Assembly: GCF_000691225.1 (NCBI RefSeq)
Contig: NZ_JMSZ01000016.1
Coordinates: 248,001 to 312,000, forward strand
From: Nitrincola lacisaponensis
Lineage (GTDB): Bacteria; Pseudomonadota; Gammaproteobacteria; Pseudomonadales; Balneatricaceae
Reading direction: 5' to 3'
DNA length: 64,000 nt
Positions 44,690 to 53,015 of the stretch are shown here, one piece after another (the first letter of the stretch is position 1; every line of letters starts with the position of its first letter). A program made the position numbers and the translations under genes. Below the pieces are notes generated by a model, which saw nothing but the letters and a program-made list of their open reading frames with translations, searched no databases and had not been told where the DNA came from.

Positions 44690-46368
44690 AACCACCAGAT
44701 CAGCAAGTTGGCCAGCAGTAGCAGCAGGCCAAATAGTGCTGCAATCTGACTTCTGCACCGGGGTTCAAGCCTGGCTAGCCAGGCTTGAACCGCCTTGGTT
44801 GACATCGCCGGTGCTGGCGCTTTATGACTGAAAGCTGTAGCTGTCAGTGCAGAGGCCAGCCATCGGCTGGCCTGCTCGAATACAATCACCATGTCTCCCT
44901 GGAGGATCTGCCAACGGGGGGCGTGGTGGCGCAGCCACAGACTGATCAACAGGGTCAGGGCGGGAACCCACCAGAGCTCAGCATACGCCAGGGGTTGTTG
45001 ATAAAGTGGTGTGAACAGGTCAGCAGCAAACCATTGTGGCGCAAAAAAGCTGCACAGAACCAGTGCGGCCCAGCTCAGTTGCATCCAGGTATTGGTTGAT
45101 TCAGTCGTATCCTGCTGGCGCTGCTGTTTAAGTAACCAGAGAAAGCGCAACATCAGACTGGTTGTCGCGGCGGCGCTCAGGGTGATCGCCAGAATCAGGC
45201 TGTTCAGCGGCAGGTCATAGAGTCCTGCTTTCAGCAGCAGTTTGGCGTGTGCACCACTGCCCAGTAAACCAATCAGTGACAAGGCAGGCAACAACATTCC
45301 CAGGGAAAAGAGCACGACTGGAATCGTCTGGTATTGTGCGTTGATGCCTGTGGATAGAAACAGTGCGCCTTTGGCCAGTGCATGGTGCAGAGCAAAGAAT
45401 GTCAGCACGGGAAGCAAGGGTAGCAACAGGCTTGGCTGCAGGAAAATACACCCCAGTGTCAGTGTCATCAGCCCCATTTGACTAATACTTGAGTACGCCA
45501 ATACAGCCTTGGGGGCGTTTTGCAGCACACCCAGCAATGCGGCACCAAAGGCGGCCGTAAAGCCCAGTATGATCAGTGTGGCCGCCCAGAGTGACGATTG
45601 AAATTCACCCAGCGGCAGTAATCCGAGCCAGGCAAAGAGTCCTGCCTTGATCATGGCACCACTGAGTACGGCACTGGCAGGAGTGGGGGCAACCGGGTGT
45701 GCCAGTGGCAGCCAGAGATGCAACAAGGGTATGCCTGCCTTGACTCCAAAACCAAAAAACAGACAGAACAGAATCAGCTGGGCATGGCTGGATTCGGGTA
45801 TCGCGCGGGCCAGATCACTGCTCAGGATTGAAGTGTGTGCCGTTGCCGCACTGGCCAGAAACAGGCCGCTCAGAATCAACATTTCACCCATAATCGCCAT
45901 GACCAGATAGATACGTCCCGCGCGCAGTGCCGAGGCACTGCGGTTGTGGATAACCAGGCCATAGCCTGCGAAGGTCATCAGAGCAAAGAACAGGTAGAAA
46001 CTGATAATATCTGCGCTGACCAGCAAGCCAAGATTACCGCTCAGCGTCAGTAGCCAGAGGCGCCAGAAGCTCACTGCTCTGGAATCTTTTTGCAAATACC
46101 CCAGGCCGTAGAGTGCACTGAGCAGCCAGAGCAAGGCTGTAAACAGCAGGAAGGTCTGGCTGATCGGCAGCGTTTGCCAGACACTGCCCAGTAACAGGGT
46201 TGGCAGGCTGAGGTGAGTGTAGGCCAGTTGACTGAGCCACAGCGCCGGCAAGCATGCCAGTACTGCCGCCGTGCCTGCGTGTCTTTGTCCACCAGGTATG
46301 CAGGTGAGAGCGGCCAGCAGCAGAGGCCAGATGGGGGTGAGCAGCAGTAACCACTGGTCGAGTGTCAT
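44686..46368 (-). CDS. Mrp/complex I-type antiporter subunit (NuoL/MnhA-like), lacking helix-5 Glu
   Basis: A 560-residue protein with about 14 membrane helices of the proton-conducting antiporter-like family. The lysines of the ion path are present in FGVKAGIPLLHLWLP, MIKAGLFAWLG and HHALAKGALFL. The glutamate expected in TM5 is missing: FFALMTFAGYGLV has Ala129 where the sister subunits have Glu in YELLTL or LELLTL. Subunits of this type drive or sense ion movement in Mrp complexes. It is the last gene of the minus-strand operon and overlaps its neighbour by four bases. Confidence 0.88.
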   Translation of the reverse strand: MTLDQWLLLLTPIWPLLLAALTCIPGGQRHAGTAAVLACLPALWLSQLAYTHLSLPTLLLGSVWQTLPISQTFLLFTALLWLLSALYGLGYLQKDSRAVSFWRLWLLTLSGNLGLLVSADIISFYLFFALMTFAGYGLVIHNRSASALRAGRIYLVMAIMGEMLILSGLFLASAATAHTSILSSDLARAIPESSHAQLILFCLFFGFGVKAGIPLLHLWLPLAHPVAPTPASAVLSGAMIKAGLFAWLGLLPLGEFQSSLWAATLIILGFTAAFGAALLGVLQNAPKAVLAYSSISQMGLMTLTLGCIFLQPSLLLPLLPVLTFFALHHALAKGALFLSTGINAQYQTIPVVLFSLGMLLPALSLIGLLGSGAHAKLLLKAGLYDLPLNSLILAITLSAAATTSLMLRFLWLLKQQRQQDTTESTNTWMQLSWAALVLCSFFAPQWFAADLFTPLYQQPLAYAELWWVPALTLLISLWLRHHAPRWQILQGDMVIVFEQASRWLASALTATAFSHKAPAPAMSTKAVQAWLARLEPRCRSQIAALFGLLLLLANLLIWWF

Positions 46369-47861
46369 GGCAGATACTCCCTCAGGGTGATGAGTTCCGC
46401 CCAGCTCAGTGGGCTGAGCACCGAACTGGCAAATAATCCGGCCAACAGACTCAGGGTTGCAGTCACCAGCGCCGGAATCAGGAGAAGTGGTGTGGTATCC
46501 CGCCAGCGGGTAATCATTTCGTCTGGCCAGTCGCCCTGTTGCGGATTAAACCAGATGCGTTGCAGAACCGGAAGAAAATACGCCGCATTCAACAGGCTGC
46601 TGCTAATCAGCACCAGGATTACCCAGTCCATACCGGCTTCCAGTGCTCCGGTTCCCAGATACCATTTGCTGATGAAACCGGCAACAGGAGGCAAACCAAT
46701 CATGCCCAAGGCACCCAGTGTAAAGGCTGCACTGGTCAGTGGCATACGCTTTCCGACGCCATCCAGCTCATGAATCTTGTGAATGCCCAGTGTTTCTGCA
46801 TAGTTACCGGCGCAGAAAAACAGTGTGACTTTCATCAGCCCCTGATGCAGCAAATGCACCAGTCCACCAATGGTGCCCAGCGGACCAAACAGGCTGATGC
46901 CCAATATGATATAGGACACCTGACTGACCGTTGAGAAGGCCAGGCGTTTTTTGATGTCCACCTGCTGCAGCGCCCGCCAGGAACCATACAGGATAGTGAA
47001 GGAGGCGATCAGGGTTAAGGGCCATAGCAGACCCTGTTGCCAGGCCAGTTCGATACCATAAATATCGTATACCACGCGGACGATACCAAAGGCACCAGCC
47101 TTCACCACGGCGACAGCGTGTAACAATGCACTGACCGGTGCGGGTGCAACCATCGCTGTGGGTAGCCAGCCATGAAACGGGAAGATAGCGGCCTTGACTC
47201 CCAGACCGGCGATCAGCAGCGCAAAAATCAGTGCCATCCATCCGGGCCAGGTGCCAACCAGTGCTGCCGTCTGTTCGGTATTGCCAAAGGGAATATCACC
47301 TCCCAGCGCATAGAGTGCAGCGACGCCTACCAGTAACACCACTCCCCCACCGAGCGTATAGATCAGATAGGTACGACCTGCTCTTAATGATGCCTCTGTA
47401 CCACGATGAACCACCAGTGGGTAGGTCGACAGGGTCAGGAGTTCATAAAAAATCAGGAAAGTGAACAGATTACCTGCCAGTGAAATCCCCATGGTGCTGG
47501 CGACACACAGGCTGAAATAACCGAAAAAACGGCTGCGGTTTGGTGAATTTTCCAGGTAGCCGATGGCATAGAGGGTGGTAAACAACCAGAGTACTGAAGA
47601 TAAGCCAGCAAACAGCATCGCCAGGGCATCAGCCCTGAGAATCAGCGATAACCCGGGTAAGACTTCCAGACTGACTTCCGGATAATCCTGTCGCAGCACG
47701 ACCTGCAGCAGCAGTATGATCAACACCAACTTCAGACAGGCGGCGGCAATATTAATACTGCTGCGTAACCGGTGGCGTGATTCCGGTAACATAAAGATGA
47801 TCATGGCTGCCAGAAATGACGTCATGAGTACCGCCAGCGGCAGGCTGTTCGTCCAGTTCAT
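46365..47861 (-). CDS. Mrp antiporter MnhD-like subunit
   Basis: A 498-residue antiporter-like subunit with the full key set: E140 in FLIFYELLTLS, K223 in GLGVKAAIFPFHGWLP, VVKAGAFGIVRV and LLHQGLMKVTLFF. It is one of two MnhD-like proteins in this cluster. Its stop and start overlap its neighbours by four bases on both sides. Such subunits carry protons or Na+ in Mrp antiporters. Confidence 0.9.
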   Translation of the reverse strand: MNWTNSLPLAVLMTSFLAAMIIFMLPESRHRLRSSINIAAACLKLVLIILLLQVVLRQDYPEVSLEVLPGLSLILRADALAMLFAGLSSVLWLFTTLYAIGYLENSPNRSRFFGYFSLCVASTMGISLAGNLFTFLIFYELLTLSTYPLVVHRGTEASLRAGRTYLIYTLGGGVVLLVGVAALYALGGDIPFGNTEQTAALVGTWPGWMALIFALLIAGLGVKAAIFPFHGWLPTAMVAPAPVSALLHAVAVVKAGAFGIVRVVYDIYGIELAWQQGLLWPLTLIASFTILYGSWRALQQVDIKKRLAFSTVSQVSYIILGISLFGPLGTIGGLVHLLHQGLMKVTLFFCAGNYAETLGIHKIHELDGVGKRMPLTSAAFTLGALGMIGLPPVAGFISKWYLGTGALEAGMDWVILVLISSSLLNAAYFLPVLQRIWFNPQQGDWPDEMITRWRDTTPLLLIPALVTATLSLLAGLFASSVLSPLSWAELITLREYLP

Positions 47862-49324
47862 GGCAGTGCCTCCATCAGCGGTCCGGGCAAGCTGATCAGC
47901 TGTAACGGCAACATGGCGGCAAAGCCAAGCAGAATGCTGGCCACAGAAAGCGTCAATGCAGTCAGCTCCATCGACAGAGCGGGACGGGCAAAGCGATCAC
48001 CCTCTTCACCGGTTTCACGATAGGTGTAAGCAAACACGCGAAAAATATAGGCGGCAGAGAGCAGACTGCCGAGTACCAGTACAACCACCCACCACCATTG
48101 CCCGGACAGCAGGCTGCTTTGCAGTAACAGCCATTTGGCACTGAAGCCGCCACTGGGTGGTAATCCCATCAGGCTGACACCTGCCAGACCAAAGGCAAAA
48201 ATTGTCAGGGGGCGGTAGCGGCTCATACCGGCCAGTGCCTGCAGGTCAGGTTTGCCGGTGCAGATCATCAGATTACCGGCAGCCAGGAACATACCGGCTT
48301 TGGCCAGCGCGTGTGCCAGCAGCATCAGTATGCCTCCCTGATACGCCAGCTGGCTGGCGTCGCTCTGTCCGGCGGTCAGCAGCGGGAACATCAGCAGCAT
48401 ATAGCCGATTTGCGCCACTGTGGAGTAGGCAACGACCCATTTCAGATGCTGCTGTCGCAATGCCATCCAGCCACCCCAGAAAATGGCACCGGCGCCCAGT
48501 ATGCCCAGTAGCTGTGACAGGGAAGGCAGGTGGCGATAGATATCCAGTTCAATCCAGAAGCGTAACAGCATGTAAAAAGACGCTTTGATCACCAGTGCGG
48601 AGAGCAGTGCGCTGACAGGCGTTAACGCGCCTCCGTGAGCGGGAGGCAACCAGGTGTGTAGCGGAAATACAGCGGTCTTTAATAGCAGACCGCCGACAAT
48701 CAGGGTCACCGCAACCTGACTGGTGGGTCCCCAATGCCAATGTTCGGCAAGACTGTCCAGTGCCAGGGTGCCATGAGCACCGTAGAGCAGCGCTACCCCG
48801 AGCAGATAGCCCATGGAACCCAGCAGGGCGGCATACAGATAGCGAATGGAGGCTTCCAGCGAACGTTCATCCGCCGCAAAGGCTACCAGCCCTACCGCTG
48901 CGAGGGTGAGCAGTTCCAGGCCGACATACAGGTTAAAGGTGTCGGCTGCCAGCCAGATGCCGTTCAGTGATGCCCAGAGAAACCAGAATAATGGCCAGAA
49001 GTTGGCGCGTTTCTCTGCTTTCAGATAAGACTGCGCATAGAGCGCACAGAGACTGCTGACCAGGGCACTCATGAGAATAAACAGCATTGCCAGACCATCG
49101 GCTCTCAGTGCAATACCCAAAGGCGCCTGCCAGTTACCCATGGCATAGATTTGCGGGCCCGATTGAATCACCTGATAGCTGAGCAGCAGGGCTGCCACTA
49201 ATTGGCTGAGAATCCCCAGTGCCGAGGCAGCAGAGCGCCAGCGATCCGGTAGCAGCATAGTCAGTGTGGCACCCGCCAGCGGAATCACCAGAAGCCAGGG
49301 CATGGGGGACTGCATCAGACTCAT
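47858..49324 (-). CDS. mnhD: Mrp antiporter MnhD-like subunit
   Basis: A 488-residue antiporter-like subunit with E137 in YVGLELLTLAAVG, Lys in LLLKTAVFPLHTWLPPAHGG, VIKASFYMLLRF and LLAHALAKAGMFLAAG. The HTWLPPAHGGALTPVSALLS stretch is typical of MrpD. It directly follows the MnhC gene with a four-base overlap, the normal C-D order of Mrp operons. Confidence 0.9.
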   Translation of the reverse strand: MSLMQSPMPWLLVIPLAGATLTMLLPDRWRSAASALGILSQLVAALLLSYQVIQSGPQIYAMGNWQAPLGIALRADGLAMLFILMSALVSSLCALYAQSYLKAEKRANFWPLFWFLWASLNGIWLAADTFNLYVGLELLTLAAVGLVAFAADERSLEASIRYLYAALLGSMGYLLGVALLYGAHGTLALDSLAEHWHWGPTSQVAVTLIVGGLLLKTAVFPLHTWLPPAHGGALTPVSALLSALVIKASFYMLLRFWIELDIYRHLPSLSQLLGILGAGAIFWGGWMALRQQHLKWVVAYSTVAQIGYMLLMFPLLTAGQSDASQLAYQGGILMLLAHALAKAGMFLAAGNLMICTGKPDLQALAGMSRYRPLTIFAFGLAGVSLMGLPPSGGFSAKWLLLQSSLLSGQWWWVVVLVLGSLLSAAYIFRVFAYTYRETGEEGDRFARPALSMELTALTLSVASILLGFAAMLPLQLISLPGPLMEALP

Positions 49325-49626
49325 GACTGGCTGTCCTCAGGTAGCTCAGTGGCCTGTTTAAGCTGAAACCAGCGGCGAATCAGGACCAGAGCCAAGGCCG
49401 TTGCAGCGACTGCCACGACGATTCCGGTCAGCACCAGTGCCTGTGGCACCGGATCACTGTTGCCTTGTCCTTGTTGTGCAAATCCGACCAGAATCAAAAA
49501 GGTGCCATTGCCAAACAGGTTAAAGGCGATCAGACGGCGCAGCAGATGCCGATGGTAGATAAAACCAAACAGTCCCAGGCCACACAGGCCAATGCCTCCA
49601 AAGGTGAAAATCAGGTCACTGCTCAT
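49321..49626 (-). CDS. mnhC: Mrp antiporter subunit C (NuoK-like)
   Basis: A 101-residue protein with three membrane helices of the MnhC/NuoK family, containing RLIAFNLFGNGTFLILVGFA and the conserved DPVPQALVLTGIVVAVAATA. Start MSSDLIFTFG follows GGAGGC; the longer open frame adds 14 residues and is rejected. It overlaps the B-type subunit by 11 bases. Confidence 0.93.
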   Translation of the reverse strand: MSSDLIFTFGGIGLCGLGLFGFIYHRHLLRRLIAFNLFGNGTFLILVGFAQQGQGNSDPVPQALVLTGIVVAVAATALALVLIRRWFQLKQATELPEDSQS

Positions 49627-50569
49627 CTTGCCTCCGTTTGCCTGGCAGTTGTGCAGGAGTGTGTGCAACTGTAAACAGGCTCAGCAGAATCAGCCCGATG
49701 GACAGCGTCAGAGCCAGCTCGATCAGCAGAATCAGCATGCCGGCGCTGCCATCCGGATATGTCAGGAAGGGGCGCCCGCCAATCAGGGTGCTGACCGCGA
49801 CAGCGAGAAACACACCAAATCCCATCACCAGTCCTGCTTTCATCAGAAATTCACTGCGCCGGGGTGACAGACGGGTACCGGACAAGTGCAGCAGAATAAA
49901 TGCCGCCGCCAGCATCGCACCAGCCTGAAAGGCACCACCTGGACGGTCAGCTCCAGCCCAGAGCAGGTAGGCCGCAGTAAGCAGCATGGCCGGAATAAGC
50001 AGTGTCAGGCAGGCATGCAGGAGCGGGTTGGGCAGCCCTGGCAAACTGTCTGGTGGTGCGTCCTTTGACTGCAGGGTGAGTCCGACCAGCACGGCCAGCA
50101 CCAGTACACCAATTTCCAGTAGCGTGTCATAGCTGCGGAAGTTCAACAGTACCGCCGTGATGGGATGGTCTACACCGCTTTCCGGTAGTGCGTCAGCGAC
50201 CTGCTGATGCAGGGCGATGGCTGGCTGAGGTTGATGTAGCACGGCCCATATCAGCAGGCCGACCAGCGTCAGGCTGGCCAGTAACGCCAGTCCCAGGCGT
50301 GCCCGACTCGGGCTGGGTTCTGTCGTCAGTTTGCCGGTTTTCTTCAGCTGTCCAAGCGTGTCCAATAGCAGAATGCCGGTGATACCTGCACCTATGACGG
50401 CTTCAGCCAGCGCGATATCAGGTGCATCCAGTCGTATCCACACCAGCGATAACAGCAGTCCCAGCAAAATAAAAAACACAACTGCCCGGAAAATACTTTG
50501 ACTCATCAGGCTGGTAATAGCGACTGCACCCAGACCGAGCAACAGTAGCCAGTCGATCATTTCATTCAT
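49616..50569 (-). CDS. mnhB: Fused MrpA C-terminal (DUF4040)-MrpB subunit
   Basis: A 317-residue membrane protein in two parts. The N-terminal part (about 1-90), with LVWIRLDAPDIALAEAVIGA, matches the DUF4040/MbhD-type module found at the C-terminus of MrpA. The C-terminal part (about 165-310), with LLWAGADRPGGAFQAGAMLA, is MnhB. MrpA as a full-length antiporter subunit is not present; its tail has instead been joined to B. Start MNEMIDWLLLL overlaps the G gene by 8 bases. Confidence 0.88.
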   Translation of the reverse strand: MNEMIDWLLLLGLGAVAITSLMSQSIFRAVVFFILLGLLLSLVWIRLDAPDIALAEAVIGAGITGILLLDTLGQLKKTGKLTTEPSPSRARLGLALLASLTLVGLLIWAVLHQPQPAIALHQQVADALPESGVDHPITAVLLNFRSYDTLLEIGVLVLAVLVGLTLQSKDAPPDSLPGLPNPLLHACLTLLIPAMLLTAAYLLWAGADRPGGAFQAGAMLAAAFILLHLSGTRLSPRRSEFLMKAGLVMGFGVFLAVAVSTLIGGRPFLTYPDGSAGMLILLIELALTLSIGLILLSLFTVAHTPAQLPGKRRQDEQ

Positions 50570-50894
50570 GGGTGCCCTCCGGGTTCTCTGTCTCTCCCGG
50601 TTGGCGTAATGGAACCTGCTGAGCACGAGCCTCCCAGGCAACCAGGTGACCACTTAACGCGCTGGCGAGCATGACCAGTAGCCAGATCAACAGTAACTTG
50701 AGGGTGATGCTGAGTGAAAAACTGGCCGGAATCAGTCCCAACACAATCAGTCCCAGTCCCAGGTTGTCGGCTTTGGTCAGGGCGTGGATGCGGGTGAAGG
50801 TATCCGGAAAGCGTACCAGACCGATAGAGCCAACCAGAAACATCAGTGCGCCACTGATCAGTAAGCCGCCCTGCAGCCATTCCAGCAGGCTCAT
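50562..50894 (-). CDS. mnhG: Mrp antiporter subunit G
   Basis: A 110-residue protein with three membrane helices. It shows VGSIGLVRFPDTFTRIHALT and the KADNLGLGLIVLGLI ending that define MnhG. It overlaps mnhF by ATGA-like four bases and the fused B gene by eight. Confidence 0.93.
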   Translation of the reverse strand: MSLLEWLQGGLLISGALMFLVGSIGLVRFPDTFTRIHALTKADNLGLGLIVLGLIPASFSLSITLKLLLIWLLVMLASALSGHLVAWEARAQQVPLRQPGETENPEGTHE

Positions 50895-51169
50895 TTGGTT
50901 TCCTCCCGCTCAGTGCCGGTTTGCCAGACCCTGCTGACAAATGCCACCGCTGCCAGCATTGCCAGCAGAGCCAATACCAGCGCTGTATCGCGGGCAGCGG
51001 GTAACTGCTGCAGCTCTGCCAGAATCAACAACAGCGCAACACCGGTCGTGCCGAACAGCTGTGCGGCCAGCAGTCGGTCTGCCAGGCGCGGGCCACGCAG
51101 TACCCTGATCACACCGACCAGTAGTGAACCGAGCAGAATCAGCAGCGTGGTGCCATAGATCAAGGTCAT
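50891..51169 (-). CDS. mnhF: Mrp antiporter subunit F
   Basis: A 92-residue protein with three membrane helices and the conserved RGPRLADRLLAAQLFGTTGV motif of MnhF. The C-terminus ends in a charged tail. It overlaps mnhE and mnhG by four bases each. Confidence 0.93.
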   Translation of the reverse strand: MTLIYGTTLLILLGSLLVGVIRVLRGPRLADRLLAAQLFGTTGVALLLILAELQQLPAARDTALVLALLAMLAAVAFVSRVWQTGTEREETK

Positions 51170-51669
51170 GTGCGCTTCTCCGAGATCAGCAACCGGGAGA
51201 TCTGACCTTCCAGCTGTTGCAGGCTGTGATGGGTGGTTTCTGCATCATCCAGTGAATGAATCAGCAGGCCATCGGCCTCACTGCTGACGCTCAAAGTGCC
51301 GGGCATCAGACTCAGGCTGCTCATGAATAACCAGCGCGGCAGACCCTGGAGTTGGGTGTGGTAGGTGACATAGTGTGATTTCAAGGGTAAGGACGGGTGC
51401 AGGGTGCGGCGCGCAATATCTATTCCGGCAATCAGGGATGCCCAGAGAAAATAGAATAGAAATCCGGGCAATTCCAGCAGTCTCAAGCGGTGTTTGCTGG
51501 CCGGAGTCAGTTGAAAACTGATGATGACGGCCAGCGCAACAGCCGGGATGCCGATCAGCCAGCTGCCGGGTTCACCGCCTGTGAGGACCCACCAGAACGC
51601 CACGGCGCAGAACGTACGCCAGCCCAGTGCGGCTGGATGTGCGGCGAGTCGTGTGATCAGTCTGTCCAT
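51166..51669 (-). CDS. mnhE: Mrp antiporter subunit E
   Basis: A 167-residue subunit with two to three membrane helices near the N-terminus (about 25-95). A cytoplasmic tail contains MSSLSLMPGTLSVSSEADGL and IHSLDDAE, the MnhE pattern. Start MDRLITRLAAH follows GGAG; the longer open frame overlaps chaN. It begins the Mrp part of the operon, 20 bases after chaN. Confidence 0.92.
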   Translation of the reverse strand: MDRLITRLAAHPAALGWRTFCAVAFWWVLTGGEPGSWLIGIPAVALAVIISFQLTPASKHRLRLLELPGFLFYFLWASLIAGIDIARRTLHPSLPLKSHYVTYHTQLQGLPRWLFMSSLSLMPGTLSVSSEADGLLIHSLDDAETTHHSLQQLEGQISRLLISEKRT

Positions 51670-51689
51670 GGCGGTTAACTCCGTTGCGG

Positions 51690-52583
51690 TTACTGAAAGG
51701 CGGCACAATGATCCTGTTCAGGCATTGCAGGAGTAAAGAGTAGTAGATCGCTGCTGAGTTCCCCATTCGGGAAGTGCGGATACACTTCATCCCGATAATC
51801 GATGGCGTCTGTTGCCTGATCCAGAGGTGTCATAATCAGACTGGTATGCGCTGTAGATAGCCAGCGAGGGATGCCGAGATCCTTGCGGACATGCATGGCA
51901 CCGGCGATCAACACATTGACCTTGAGAGGGTCTGCTGTCTCGATCATGCGTGCTGCCATATGCTGATCCCGACCCAGTTGTACCTGCAGCATCTGCACCA
52001 GGTTGGCACGAGGCAGGTGGCCGCAGTGGCTGGTGTAAATCAGTTCCATCATATAGCGACTGTGTGCATCATCCAGCTGGCCCTCAGCGGCACCCAGACG
52101 GTAGGCTTGCATTTGTGCTGACCTGGGCAGATCGGCTCCGACCACGCGTGAAGCCTGATTCAACGCCAGACGCACCTGAGATTCATAACGTTCCCAGGGC
52201 CAGCCCGGTGACCAGTTAAGTAGTTCGGCTGTCACCTCATCGCCACGCCCGGACCATTCATCCAGCTGGGTTTGTTGTTCAGTCTGTGCCATTTCCAGCG
52301 CAACCGTTCCCAATCTGCCGGTTTCCGCGAGCTGTTTCAGTATCCAGGTTTGCAGTTGATGATGGTCAGGGTTGTCGTGTCGTTCGCCCAGCAGCAGCCA
52401 GCTACCCTCGGGAAGCTGGTTCAAATACGTCTGCAGTGATTCAAAACGCTCTGTTTCTGTATGCCAGAGCTGACCTGCCAGCGGGTGCTCCCGGTGCTCC
52501 GGTGCCTGCCAGTCGATCTCCGTCTGTGCCACCAATGGCCAGGACAGCAGCGTGCAGAGCAAGATACACAGGCGTTTAATCAT
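51690..52583 (-). CDS. ChaN family protein (haem-binding-type uptake fold)
   Basis: A 297-residue exported protein with a signal peptide (about 1-19, ending LVAQ). The ChaN/PhuW-like domain shows LLLGERHDNPDHHQLQ, VALEMAQTEQQ and IAGAMHVRKDLG. There is no lipobox Cys, unlike E. coli ChaN, which is a lipoprotein, so this one is probably soluble in the periplasm. ChaN has been linked to iron or haem handling in other species. It overlaps the upstream small gene by four bases and lies 20 bases before mnhE. Confidence 0.85.
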   Translation of the reverse strand: MIKRLCILLCTLLSWPLVAQTEIDWQAPEHREHPLAGQLWHTETERFESLQTYLNQLPEGSWLLLGERHDNPDHHQLQTWILKQLAETGRLGTVALEMAQTEQQTQLDEWSGRGDEVTAELLNWSPGWPWERYESQVRLALNQASRVVGADLPRSAQMQAYRLGAAEGQLDDAHSRYMMELIYTSHCGHLPRANLVQMLQVQLGRDQHMAARMIETADPLKVNVLIAGAMHVRKDLGIPRWLSTAHTSLIMTPLDQATDAIDYRDEVYPHFPNGELSSDLLLFTPAMPEQDHCAAFQ

Positions 52584-52909
52584 AGGCCACGGTCCCTGGA
52601 TTTGACATCCAGATAGTCGCGTTGAATCACTGTTTCCAGTGCGTTGACTGCTTTGACCAGCTCATCGAAGGTTTCCCGACATTGACGCAGTTGCTTGATC
52701 TGGTCTGCAGAAGGCACTGTATCGGGCGATAGCTTGGCTATTTCCAGCAGCTCGGTGACATAGGCCGCACGCGAGTGGGCTACCATCGACAGCAAGGGTT
52801 TCAGATCTTCCAGACTTAATTCTGGAATCATTGGATTAATGATGGCGCGGTTGATTTCGCGACGGAATTTTTCCAGTTCCAACATCAGGCGGTTATTGCT
52901 GACGGTCAT
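52580..52909 (-). CDS. Small helical protein of unknown function
   Basis: I do not recognise this 109-residue protein. It starts MTVSNNRLMLELEKFRREIN and is almost entirely amphipathic helix, with the segment INPMIPELSLEDLKPLLSMV near the N-terminus. No membrane helix or signal peptide is seen, so it is likely cytoplasmic. The 126-residue open frame adds 17 residues upstream; the chosen start has GGAAAG before it. It is first in the ten-gene operon leading to the Mrp genes, and a good promoter lies upstream. Confidence 0.75.
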   Translation of the reverse strand: MTVSNNRLMLELEKFRREINRAIINPMIPELSLEDLKPLLSMVAHSRAAYVTELLEIAKLSPDTVPSADQIKQLRQCRETFDELVKAVNALETVIQRDYLDVKSRDRGL

Positions 52910-52939
52910 CGGGCTTTCCTCCAGACTAGTGATAGCCTT

Positions 52940-52967
52940 ATTATGATGGCAGGGTTGCAATTGTGAA
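52940..52967 (-). promoter_or_regulatory. Candidate sigma70 promoter of the chaN-mrp operon
   Basis: On the minus strand, TTCACA (52967-52962, 5 of 6 matches) and CATAAT (52945-52940, 5 of 6) are separated by 16 bases. It lies about 31 bases before the start of the first gene of the operon. All ten genes downstream overlap or lie within 20 bases of each other, so a single promoter is plausible. Confidence 0.55.
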
Positions 52968-53015
52968 GCCTGTTTGTTGATATTTACGGAAAAAATGACT
53001 CCGATTGGAACTTAA

